From the NCBI RefSeq assembly GCF_014207435.1, contig NZ_JACHGH010000005.1, positions 248,001 to 312,000 on the forward strand: a stretch of DNA of 64,000 bases. Direction: 5' to 3'. A program made the position numbers and the translations under genes. Below are positions 51,308-58,681 of this stretch, one piece after another. How positions within the stretch are numbered: the stretch's first letter is position 1; the number at the start of each line of letters is the position of its first letter. Source of the DNA: Salirhabdus euzebyi. Its GTDB lineage: Bacteria > Bacillota > Bacilli > Bacillales > Alkalibacillaceae. The notes beneath the pieces are model-generated. The model was not told the origin of the DNA. It worked only from the letters and a program-made list of their open reading frames with translations, and searched no databases.

Positions 51308-52360
51308 TTGGAAACAAGTAATCAAGTACAAACGAATCAACCAACCCCTTTCCTTACTGAAGATAGGAAAAAGTATTTTAAAGGGTTATCGCAAGGACTT
51401 ATACTTACTTTAATCATCACAATTGTAGCTGATCAAATTACGAATCTACCTTTTTTCTCTATTATGGGAATTATGATTATTGCCATTTTACTAGGAATGA
51501 GCTGGAAAAGTTTAATGGGTGTACAAACGAGTGCATCCGTCGGGATTGGATTTAGTAGTAAATACTTATTGAGACTTGGGATCATTTTAATGGGGTTAAG
51601 GCTTAACCTACAGCAAATTTATGATGCGGGGCTTTCCCTTATTTTAATAGATTCTATTGTTATCGTATTTACACTAGCTGTCATGATATATTTAGGAAGC
51701 GTTTTCAAGGTTGATAAACACTTGTCCGCTCTAATTGCTGTTGGAACAGCTGTTTGTGGAGCCGCCGCCATTGTTGCCGTATCATCTGTCATTAAAAGTA
51801 AAAAGGAATTCACTGCTTTAGCAGTAGCTTGTATTGCGATTTTGGGAACAGTTGGAGCAATCATTTACATTCTCCTTTTCCCTGTTCTTGGGTTGGATCC
51901 GGAAAATTATGGGATATTAGTCGGTGCAACTTTACATGAGTTGGCGCACGTTATAGCAGCAGCTGTACCAGGAGAAGCAGTAAGTATGGATAACGCTATT
52001 TTAACCAAACTGGGGCGTGTTGCTTTATTAATTCCAGTAGCTCTCGTATTGGGGTATATGTTTTCTAAGGATAATAAGGAAGAAACAACGCAAAAAAAGG
52101 GACTAAAAAATCTACCTGTACCATGGTTCATATTTGGTTTCCTAGCAATGAGTGTTGTTAATACAGTAAACATCATTCCGTTAGCGGTTACCGAAGTGCT
52201 AATAGACGCAAGCGTATATTTGCTAGCTATGGCAATGGCAGGTTTAGGGTTAAGCATCAACTTCGGCGACTTCAAACAAGTAGGCATCAAACCTGTCATC
52301 GTCGGCGTCCTAGGCTTCGCAGCACTAGCCGCAATTGGACCACTACTTCTCCTGCTTTAA
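51308..52360 (+). CDS. yeiH: YeiH-family putative sulfate/sulfite exporter (UPF0324)
   Basis: 350 residues from a TTG at 51308 with AAGGGGGAAG before it; the frame is open further back to 51119, but without a ribosome site and with a divergent upstream sequence. About ten membrane segments; family motifs GIGFSSKYLLRLGIILMGLRL, VGTAVCGAAAIVAVSSVIKS and GATLHELAHVIAAAVPGEA. Members next to sulfonate-degradation genes are proposed to export sulfite or sulfate. It is divergent from suyA and precedes a LysR gene, the same pairing as yeiH-yeiE in E. coli. Confidence 0.88.
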   Translation: METSNQVQTNQPTPFLTEDRKKYFKGLSQGLILTLIITIVADQITNLPFFSIMGIMIIAILLGMSWKSLMGVQTSASVGIGFSSKYLLRLGIILMGLRLNLQQIYDAGLSLILIDSIVIVFTLAVMIYLGSVFKVDKHLSALIAVGTAVCGAAAIVAVSSVIKSKKEFTALAVACIAILGTVGAIIYILLFPVLGLDPENYGILVGATLHELAHVIAAAVPGEAVSMDNAILTKLGRVALLIPVALVLGYMFSKDNKEETTQKKGLKNLPVPWFIFGFLAMSVVNTVNIIPLAVTEVLIDASVYLLAMAMAGLGLSINFGDFKQVGIKPVIVGVLGFAALAAIGPLLLLL

Positions 52361-52364
52361 GGGG

Positions 52365-52392
52365 GTGCCTGTCACCACCCGAATTATGTCGA
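52365..52392. repeat. 28-bp repeat, family B, copy B4
   Basis: GTGCCTGTCACCACCCG then AATTATGTCGA. It begins four bases after the yeiH stop and runs almost to the ribosome site of the LysR gene. Confidence 0.82.
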
Positions 52393-52414
52393 AAATATGT
52401 GGGGTTGAAAAAAG

Positions 52415-53365
52415 ATGAATTTAGAACATTTGAAAGTATTTTATACAGCTGCAACGAAGAAGAACTTTTCAGAGACAGCTAAAATCCTGCATTTATCACA
52501 GCCATCTGTTAGCTTGCAAATTCGGCAGTTGGAAGATCATTTGAACATTAAACTATTTGAACGCACAACAAAAAAGATCTCCTTAACACCAGCGGGAGAA
52601 CTTCTTTTTCAAAATGCGGATAAGATTTTAAAGCTCGTGAATCAAGCAGAAAAAGAAATTGAACTTCTTTCCGAATCGGTTCACGGGGAACTTTTAGTTG
52701 GAGCCAGCCGAACAATAGGGGAGCACGTCCTCCCCTATGTACTCGGCCAATACATCAAGGAATATCCTCAAGTAAACATCCGCTTACGTATATTAAATTC
52801 CCAAAATATAATCGAACATTTAAAAAACAAAGAAATTAATATCGGCTTTATTGAATCGATGATCTCCTATCCAGATTTCGTTCAAAAGCCATTTTTAGAA
52901 GACGAACTCGTTCTTATTGCCCCTCAGAACTACTCTCACATACTTATTAGCGACAACAACTTTATTGCACCAAATGACTTATTTTCTCTTCCCATTATCC
53001 TGCGAGAACAAGGGTCTGGAACGAGACAAGTCGTGGAAGAGCACTTACGGAAAAACAACCTAGACCCCTCTAAACTTAACGTCATTTTAGAGTTAGAGAA
53101 CACAGAATCTATTAAATCGGCCGTAGAATCAGGTATGGGAGTATCCATTATTTCCAAATCGGCTATTCGAAAGGAATTACAACTAAAATCATTAAAGGCA
53201 ATTTCTATTGAAGGTATCACGCTGAATCGACAATTCTACTCCGTCTATGATCAGGACGACCTATCCATCCAAAGCGAATCCTTCCTATCTTTTATTACTA
53301 AGTATTTTGGTGATAGTAAGAATAAAAATGATTACGAAAAACTATATAAGAATTTTGTTGTTTAA
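52415..53365 (+). CDS. LysR family regulator (CysL/YeiE-like)
   Basis: 316 residues. N-terminal winged HTH (LKVFYTAATKKNFSETAKIL, then HLSQPSVSLQIRQLEDHL); the rest is a LysR effector domain with GELLVGASRTIGEHVLPYV and a SGTRQVVEEHL anion-loop motif. CysL/YeiE regulators respond to sulfite or related anions, so a link to sulfite released by SuyAB is reasonable. Encoded 55 bp behind yeiH, probably with it. Confidence 0.88.
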   Translation: MNLEHLKVFYTAATKKNFSETAKILHLSQPSVSLQIRQLEDHLNIKLFERTTKKISLTPAGELLFQNADKILKLVNQAEKEIELLSESVHGELLVGASRTIGEHVLPYVLGQYIKEYPQVNIRLRILNSQNIIEHLKNKEINIGFIESMISYPDFVQKPFLEDELVLIAPQNYSHILISDNNFIAPNDLFSLPIILREQGSGTRQVVEEHLRKNNLDPSKLNVILELENTESIKSAVESGMGVSIISKSAIRKELQLKSLKAISIEGITLNRQFYSVYDQDDLSIQSESFLSFITKYFGDSKNKNDYEKLYKNFVV

Positions 53366-53395
53366 AAAGGCTAAAATAATTTAGTCTTTTTTTAT
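53364..53395 (+). terminator. Terminator after the LysR gene
   Basis: AAAGGCTAAA pairs with TTTAGTCTTT over a 4-nt loop and is followed by T-rich sequence. Confidence 0.8.
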
Positions 53396-53523
53396 TTTTA
53401 CCCCCACAAATTGGTAAATAAATCCGAATTATGTAAATAAGATTACATTTATGAATAATATAAAGCTTTCAATTTAAAACTATGGCAAAATATAGTATCT
53501 TAATATGTAGGAAGGTGATGATT

Positions 53524-53859
53524 ATGATTGGCCATCGCATAAAAAAGTACCGCGAGCAAAAAAGAATGTCCGTTTCAGAATTAGCTACAGAAGCAGATGT
53601 AGCAAAGTCTTATATTAGCTCCTTAGAAAGAAATCTTCAAAGCAATCCTTCGATTCAAGTTATTGAAAAGGTTTCACAAGTTTTAGGTGTATCTGTGGAT
53701 ACAATCTTGCACGGTGAGTCTAGTAATCTACAAGATGAATCACTTGATACTGAATGGTTAGAGCTAGTTAACGAAGTAAGAAATTCAGGTATTTCAAAAG
53801 AAGAATTTAGGCATTTTATTGAATTTAGTAAATGGAAAGTGAATAACGACAAAGGTTAA
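53524..53859 (+). CDS. sinR: SinR-like master biofilm regulator (copy 1)
   Basis: 111 residues from the ATG at 53524, exactly the length of B. subtilis SinR; an ATG two codons earlier is also possible behind GGAAGGTG. N-terminal XRE-type HTH (IKKYREQKRMSVSELATEAD, then VAKSYISSLERNLQSNPS) and a C-terminal SinI-like multimerisation hairpin (EWLELVNEVRNSGISKEEFR, then HFIEFSKWK). SinR represses matrix genes. No sinI gene is found beside it. It lies downstream of the matrix operon's far end, with one membrane protein gene between. Confidence 0.9.
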   Translation: MIGHRIKKYREQKRMSVSELATEADVAKSYISSLERNLQSNPSIQVIEKVSQVLGVSVDTILHGESSNLQDESLDTEWLELVNEVRNSGISKEEFRHFIEFSKWKVNNDKG

Positions 53860-53895
53860 GCGATCAATGAAAAAATACGTTCAATGATCGCTTAA
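53856..53895. terminator. Bidirectional terminator between sinR copy 1 and the VTT-domain gene
   Basis: TTAAGCGATCA pairs perfectly with TGATCGCTTAA. It overlaps the sinR stop codon and lies before the end of the convergent gene. Confidence 0.8.
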
Positions 53896-53901
53896 TTGGA
53901 C

Positions 53902-54525
53902 TTATACTTGGACATGTCTATTTTGTTGTTTTAATGTATGCCCCACAACAATTGCCATAACGAGAAAGTAAACGATATAAATCACAGTTGTACTGAACAT
54001 GTTTTCAGTAGCCTGGTATCCTGCAACAGTGAATATAATAATTCTTGGAAGTTTACCAAGCAAACTCCCTATCGTATATGTATATAGCTTTACCTTTGAT
54101 ACCCCACATAATATATTCACAATAGGTGTTGGTATTACAGGAAATACCCTCAAGCTTAAAATTGTGATAAAAGCATTCCTTTCAAAAAACTCTTCATATT
54201 GCCTAGCCTTTTCATATTTCGATAGTACCTTTTGTGCAAAATCCTGAAAACCGTATCTTGCCATTAAGAACATCAAAATAGTTCCAACCATAACCCCAAC
54301 TACAATGATCATAGATCCTGTTAATATTCCAAAAGAAGCTCCAGTAATACCAGCTGGTACAACAAATGGCACAATCGGAAAAAATACCAACAGGGCAAAA
54401 AACATTCCACTAATAACCATGGAAAACTCCTCACCAGACCTAATCAACGATAAAAAAGCCTCCTTATTTCCAATGAGCAAAACTATCAGAATACCATAAC
54501 TGCCAATAGTCAATAACTTCTTCAT
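53902..54525 (-). CDS. TVP38/TMEM64 (VTT domain) membrane protein
   Basis: 207 residues with about five or six membrane segments. VTT/DedA-like core: FFPIVPFVVPAGITGASFGI, then FLMARYGFQDFAQKVLSKY and FITILSLRVFPVIPTPIVNI. Members act in lipid scrambling or undecaprenyl-phosphate flipping; the role of this one is unknown. It lies behind the TasA-like sortase substrate gene, separated from it by a terminator, and is convergent with sinR copy 1. Confidence 0.85.
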   Translation of the reverse strand: MKKLLTIGSYGILIVLLIGNKEAFLSLIRSGEEFSMVISGMFFALLVFFPIVPFVVPAGITGASFGILTGSMIIVVGVMVGTILMFLMARYGFQDFAQKVLSKYEKARQYEEFFERNAFITILSLRVFPVIPTPIVNILCGVSKVKLYTYTIGSLLGKLPRIIIFTVAGYQATENMFSTTVIYIVYFLVMAIVVGHTLKQQNRHVQV

Positions 54526-54552
54526 ACAATCACCTCCTCATAACAGCTTCCT

Positions 54553-54592
54553 AAAAAAAGAACCTTGATTGGTTTAATGCAAATCAAGGTTC
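54553..54592 (-). terminator. Terminator of the matrix operon
   Basis: GAACCTTGATT pairs perfectly with AATCAAGGTTC and is followed by seven T on the minus strand. It starts one base after the operon's last stop codon. Confidence 0.92.
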
Positions 54593-54593
54593 A

Positions 54594-55271
54594 TTAGCTA
54601 TGTTTTTTATCTGCTTTTCTATTCCTTTGCAATAAGTACAACGATCCACCTGCAAGGAGTAATCCGCCTCCACCTAACAAGAGATTGAACATGTTAGTTG
54701 CAGTGTCAGGTAATTCAGAACCACCCGAAGTCCCGTCTCCACCTGTTTCTTTATCAACCGGCGTTTCCCCGTTATTTTCGTCTTCATCATTGTTTTCAAC
54801 AGGTTTTCCCTCTGCAGTAAATTGTAATAAGAATTTCGCATCTAACCCTTGATAATCGTTCCCAAGATGCTCAGGTACCCTCACGGTAAGATGTAATTCT
54901 TCTTCACTACCAACCGCTAAACTCCTTTGACCTAATCCATTAAAGTCAACTAGTTTCCCATTATATATCTCTCCTGAAGAATCACTAACTTCTAATAGCA
55001 ACTCCCCAAACAACTTTTCTGGACCGGTATTTTCTATAGATGTAACATAAGTAAAATCCTGTTCACCATTATTTTTCACAACAATGGTTCGTGGAGCCCA
55101 ATCACCAGGTTTTAAGTTCTTTACATCGAATAAATATTCTCCCGCCGATGTTTCTATGTCTACTACATTCAAACTATTAGGTGATCCTGATACAGCACTT
55201 ACAGGAAAACATATCATGTATAGAAATATCATAATCATGATTCCTAACCCTTTTATAAGAGCCTTTTTCAC
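54594..55271 (-). CDS. TasA/camelysin-like surface protein with LPDTA sortase signal
   Basis: 225 residues from a GTG at 55271 behind GGGGGG; the open frame runs further back into sipW. Signal segment at about 5-25. A TasA-like beta domain begins VVDIETSAGEYLFDVKNLKPG, matching the NLKPGDY region of the TasA-like protein encoded upstream. An acidic linker leads to LPDTA at 187-191, then a hydrophobic stretch and the basic tail RNRKADKKHS. LPDTA/S is the signal for class D sortase in Bacillus. No sortase gene is in view. It likely anchors matrix fibres to the wall; this is inference. Confidence 0.8.
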   Translation of the reverse strand: MKKALIKGLGIMIMIFLYMICFPVSAVSGSPNSLNVVDIETSAGEYLFDVKNLKPGDWAPRTIVVKNNGEQDFTYVTSIENTGPEKLFGELLLEVSDSSGEIYNGKLVDFNGLGQRSLAVGSEEELHLTVRVPEHLGNDYQGLDAKFLLQFTAEGKPVENNDEDENNGETPVDKETGGDGTSGGSELPDTATNMFNLLLGGGGLLLAGGSLYLLQRNRKADKKHS

Positions 55272-55308
55272 AACTTCCCCCCCTTTAAACAAGGAATATT
55301 CCAAGTAA

Positions 55309-55914
55309 TCAAGTCTGATTAGGTGATGCTTCTGATTTTTCATTTTTAGAACCTCTTTTATTAGAAACGTCAATTTCAGACAACGTCCTCCAAAAGATAA
55401 ATCCTGCATATCCGAGAAGTATTAAGCCTGGAATCAATAATAGAAACGCCCCATTTTTAGACTGGGCAAAATCAATAAAGTAACCTACATAAGGAATCGT
55501 GAAACCAGTATATTCCGCTACAACATTATCAGAAAGAACAGGATTTAAATCCTCTGCGTCATTGTTATCTCCTTTTGTTCTATAAAGAGTTTGTTCCCCA
55601 CTTTTCACAACTTCCGTAATTCTATGGGTTACAAGATAACCTTCCTCTTCCATAAACGTAATAACATCATTTTCCTTGAAACGTGTCATATCTCCACCGG
55701 GCTTAACAGCTATGATGGAACCTGTTTTAATCCCTGGTTCCATTGAGCCGGAAAGCACAGTCTTTAACTGATATCCAAAAATCTTCGGCTCGCCTCCAGA
55801 GGCTTTTGAAATAATGACCATGAATAACAAACCAATTAGAATAGTAAAAAGTAAAACTGTAGATATGTGGTTAAACCACTTCATTACTTTTGTTTTATTC
55901 AGTTTGATTTTCAT
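55309..55914 (-). CDS. sipW: Signal peptidase I SipW (ER type)
   Basis: 201 residues from the ATG at 55914, with AGGAAGGTG nine bases before it; a GTG at 55926 is part of that site. Membrane segments at about 17-36 and 157-176. Catalytic Ser57 in LSGSMEPG and His97 in LVTHRIT: the Ser-His pair of ER-type enzymes replaces the usual bacterial Ser-Lys. SipW processes TasA and TapA precursors. Its start overlaps the end of the tapA-like gene. Confidence 0.94.
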   Translation of the reverse strand: MKIKLNKTKVMKWFNHISTVLLFTILIGLLFMVIISKASGGEPKIFGYQLKTVLSGSMEPGIKTGSIIAVKPGGDMTRFKENDVITFMEEEGYLVTHRITEVVKSGEQTLYRTKGDNNDAEDLNPVLSDNVVAEYTGFTIPYVGYFIDFAQSKNGAFLLLIPGLILLGYAGFIFWRTLSEIDVSNKRGSKNEKSEASPNQT

Positions 55915-56743
55915 TATTTGTTTCACCTTCCTCAGTCGAGTCTTGCTCTTCTTCAGGTTGTTCCTCTAAATTCTCTTGTTGATTATCTACATCATTCTCT
56001 TTTGGTAGATTTTCTTCTTGTTTTTCCCCATCGGTAGTACCATCAGAGTTAGATTCTTCTTCAATCTGACTCTCATCATCTACATTTTCAGGCGGATTAC
56101 TTTCACTCAACTCTTCATTTTCTATATGTTCCGGTACATCCACTGGATTTTCTTCGACTTCCAAATTTTCATCCTTATTTATGACTTCTTCTTCTGAATT
56201 TACATTTGAACCTTGTTGGCAATTAACTTTAATTTTTCTATCCCATATAGCTGTTCTATTTTCATAATTATCATTGTATCCTGGTCTTTGGAAAACCTTA
56301 AATTGATAATCACCCTCTTGATCAGCTGTTAACGTAAGTGTTATAGATTCATTTCCATTTAACGGATTTATTGTCCCTGATCCTACGATTGTGCTTTCCC
56401 CTTTTTCTGGCTCTTTCTTTAGATGATGATGCACTTCATACTCCGTAGATCCAATCATAGCTATATTTGAATCATTTTTGACAATAGCTGAAATTTCTAC
56501 AGGTTTACAACTTTGATAAACATCAACACCTTGATTATCGCGCACAAAGACTAGGTTGCTTTTATCCCACCACTCACCTGCCTGAATAGTAGCAGTATTA
56601 ATTTTAGAAACATTAAAATAAGCACCCGTGCTAGAGGAGAAATAAACAATACTAATAATAGCCATATACCATATAGCTATTATCTTGCTAACAAAAATAA
56701 ACTTTCTTCTCTTCCTAAACCTCTGAAGGCGGCTATTATTCAT
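55895..56743 (-). CDS. tapA: TapA-like amyloid fibre assembly/anchoring protein
   Basis: 282 residues. Basic N-terminus (RLQRFRKRRKFIF), membrane segment, then STGAYFNVSKINTATIQAGEW, a SipW-type cleavage region like that of TasA. Folded domain at about 60-180 with C78 and C174 able to form a disulfide. The last 100 residues are highly acidic and repetitive (EENPVDVPEHIENEELSESN), disordered, longer than in B. subtilis TapA. In Bacillus TapA nucleates and anchors TasA fibres. It overlaps sipW. Confidence 0.85.
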   Translation of the reverse strand: MNNSRLQRFRKRRKFIFVSKIIAIWYMAIISIVYFSSSTGAYFNVSKINTATIQAGEWWDKSNLVFVRDNQGVDVYQSCKPVEISAIVKNDSNIAMIGSTEYEVHHHLKKEPEKGESTIVGSGTINPLNGNESITLTLTADQEGDYQFKVFQRPGYNDNYENRTAIWDRKIKVNCQQGSNVNSEEEVINKDENLEVEENPVDVPEHIENEELSESNPPENVDDESQIEEESNSDGTTDGEKQEENLPKENDVDNQQENLEEQPEEEQDSTEEGETNNENQTE

Positions 56744-56847
56744 TGTAATCCCCCATATCTGTGAAAATAATTTTGCTTTATCAAAAAATATATAAATAAA
56801 ACACTTTAAATTTTTTGAGAAAACAAAATTACTCCTTAATTGAAATT

Positions 56848-56877
56848 GTGAGAAAGGTGGAAAAAACCACCTTTCTC
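56848..56877 (-). terminator. Stem-loop between tasA-like and tapA-like genes
   Basis: TGAGAAAGGTGG pairs perfectly with CCACCTTTCTCA over a 6-nt loop. No T-run follows on the minus strand, so it may stabilise the abundant tasA message or attenuate rather than end transcription fully. Confidence 0.75.
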
Positions 56878-56891
56878 ATTTTTAAAGAGAA

Positions 56892-57518
56892 TTACTTTTC
56901 TTCTCCTTCTTCTTGCTCAGCAGTGAATGTCCATTCAAGCTCTAATGAGTCACCTTGGAATACATTTTGGTCTTGCTCATTGTCTACAAATTCAATTTTC
57001 ACATAAAGATCATCTTCTTTACCTGCTGGAATTCCATCTTGTGGATAGTCAGAACCGAAGAACCAATCTTCTAATTCAACAGCAAGATCCTCTTCTGTTG
57101 TATTAGAGAGTTGCTTTAATGATTTTTCAGAGATTACTGTATATTGATCATTATCAAACCAATGTTCACTATGTCCTTTGTTCACAAGAAACTTAACCAC
57201 AATGTGCTCACCAAAATCTGCAGATCCATTGTCACCTTGTGTATCTGTAACAGTATAAGAAGTATCTAGAAGTACTCTTGCAATATCAAGTGTCCCTTTA
57301 TTTTCCAAGTCAAAATGTCTTAGCATATAGTCACCAGGTTTTAAGTTATCCACGTCAAAAATAACTGTAGGATCAACTTCTAAATCTAATGTTCCTGCTG
57401 CAAAAGTGTTAGTTGACACATCCGTGTCATTAAAATAAGCGTATGTACCTCCTCCCACTAAAGAAATTCCAAGTGTTGCTGCTGCGATACCTAGGCCAAG
57501 CTTTTTCTTAATACTCAT
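56892..57518 (-). CDS. tasA: TasA/CalY-like biofilm amyloid protein
   Basis: 208 residues, nearer to camelysin/CalY (about 197) than to B. subtilis TasA (261). SipW-type signal: KKKLGLGIAAATLGISLVGG then GTYAYFNDTDVSTNTFAAGT. The mature start LDLEVDPTVIFDVDNLKPGDY is the TasA fold signature. These proteins form the matrix fibres of biofilms. First gene of the operon, in contrast to B. subtilis where tapA and sipW come first; four palindromic SinR-type sites lie upstream. Confidence 0.9.
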   Translation of the reverse strand: MSIKKKLGLGIAAATLGISLVGGGTYAYFNDTDVSTNTFAAGTLDLEVDPTVIFDVDNLKPGDYMLRHFDLENKGTLDIARVLLDTSYTVTDTQGDNGSADFGEHIVVKFLVNKGHSEHWFDNDQYTVISEKSLKQLSNTTEEDLAVELEDWFFGSDYPQDGIPAGKEDDLYVKIEFVDNEQDQNVFQGDSLELEWTFTAEQEEGEEK

Positions 57519-57823
57519 GTTTTACTTCCTCCCTGATTAATTCAAATTATTTATTTTGGACTCTTAGCTAAGTAAGAGACAAAATCGTTGTTGCGTACAT
57601 TTTGTTCTTAACTGAGAACCACAAACTGAGTTTAAACGATGTTATATGTTTTGAAAACCTTCATATTCAGCCTTATTTCTTAATTAAGAACACAAAGGGA
57701 GTAGTTTACTCTCATTTACTTTCATTTTCTTATATTTTTATACTTTATTAAGAACCAAACATTCTTTATAATGAATATGTTGAGGTAATTGTCTTAAACT
57801 ATAAAATTTACAAGGAGCACAAA
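57519..57823. promoter_or_regulatory. Divergent tasA-sinR2 control region with SinR-type palindromes
   Basis: Site 1 GTTCTTAACTGAGAAC (57604-57619) and site 2 TTTCTTAATTAAGAAC (57676-57691) are 16-bp palindromes; half-site TTAAGAAC (57748-57755) lies in the spacer of a probable sinR2 promoter (TATAAT at 57767-57772); CTCTTAGCTAAGTAAGAG (57561-57578) is a related weaker palindrome. Their cores resemble the SinR motif GTTCTYT in inverted pairs. No gene in this stretch. Confidence 0.7.
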
Positions 57824-58174
57824 ATGATCGGAAAAAAAATTAAACATTATAGAGAGTTAAAAGGCTATTCAATTTCTGAATTGGCAAAACGATCGGAAAT
57901 ATCTAAATCCTATCTCAGTAACTTAGAACGGGACTTGAAACAAAACCCTTCCCTACATCTCTTATCTAAAATTGCTTCTACATTAGACATAACTGTTGAA
58001 GTATTAATTGATGAAGAGAAATCAGGTGAAGACAATTGGTTAGACGATGAATGGGTTGGTTTAATTAAACAGGCAATGGAGATTGGTTTAACGAAAAAAG
58101 ACTTTCATGAGTTCCAGACCTACATCAAATTTAAAAATTGGAAAAATAATATAGAGGAAGAAAAAAAGTTATAG
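57824..58174 (+). CDS. SinR/SlrR-like regulator (copy 2)
   Basis: 116 residues, ATG preceded by CAAGGAG. XRE-type HTH (IKHYRELKGYSISELAKRSE, then ISKSYLSNLERDLKQNPS) and a C-terminal SinI-like hairpin (EWVGLIKQAMEIGLTKKDFH, then EFQTYIKFKNWK). Clearly a paralogue of copy 1 at 53524 and divergent from tasA. It could be a direct repressor of tasA, or an SlrR-like partner that redirects the other SinR. Which one is the true SinR cannot be told from sequence. Confidence 0.88.
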   Translation: MIGKKIKHYRELKGYSISELAKRSEISKSYLSNLERDLKQNPSLHLLSKIASTLDITVEVLIDEEKSGEDNWLDDEWVGLIKQAMEIGLTKKDFHEFQTYIKFKNWKNNIEEEKKL

Positions 58175-58204
58175 TTGTAACAAGAGTAATATTAATGACT
58201 ATTT

Positions 58205-58236
58205 GTTCTCAAATAAGAACATTCTTATATAAGAAC
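58205..58236. promoter_or_regulatory. Two abutting 16-bp SinR-type palindromes after sinR copy 2
   Basis: GTTCTCAAATAAGAAC (58205-58220) directly followed by ATTCTTATATAAGAAC (58221-58236). Same pattern as the sites before tasA, but located downstream of the regulator gene. Confidence 0.65.
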
Positions 58237-58255
58237 AAAACCCTTTACAAAACAA

Positions 58256-58279
58256 AAACGACCACACAAGTGATCGTTT
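58256..58279. terminator. Hairpin between sinR copy 2 and the DUF779 gene
   Basis: AAACGACCAC pairs with GTGATCGTTT (one mismatch) over a 4-nt loop. Confidence 0.6.
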
Positions 58280-58318
58280 CCGTGAACTTTCTCTATAAAA
58301 CTTTTCTATTACTTCCTA

Positions 58319-58651
58319 TTAAAACACGCGAGACCTAGTCAAAAATCGCTTCCCTTCAGGCCCTTCCAACGAGAACATGCCGCCTCGCCCATCGACTACA
58401 TCAATAATAAGCTGTGTGTGCTTCCAATACTCGTACTGATCCCTAGACATATAAAAGGGTGTATCACCGATAAATCCTAGCTGAACGTCGGAATTCCCAA
58501 TTCGAAATTCGCCACGGGGATAACACATAGGTGAGCTTCCATCGCAACAGCCACCAGATTGATGAAACATTAAAGGCCCATGTTGTTCTTTCAGTTTTTC
58601 AATCAATTCAATGGCTGCTTCCGTTGCAATCACCTTTTCTTTCTCCACCAA
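58319..58651 (-). CDS. DUF779 family protein
   Basis: 110 residues. Conserved cysteine-rich start MFHQSGGCCDGSSPMCYPRG, then DTPFYMSRDQYEYWKHTQLI and DVVDGRGGMFSLEGPEGKRF. DUF779 proteins are regularly encoded behind acetaldehyde dehydrogenases, as here (30 bp), suggesting an accessory or metal-binding role, but no function has been proven. Possibly translated with the dehydrogenase. Confidence 0.88.
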   Translation of the reverse strand: MVEKEKVIATEAAIELIEKLKEQHGPLMFHQSGGCCDGSSPMCYPRGEFRIGNSDVQLGFIGDTPFYMSRDQYEYWKHTQLIIDVVDGRGGMFSLEGPEGKRFLTRSRVF

Positions 58652-58681
58652 GTTTTCCCACCCTTTCTATACAGTCCATTC

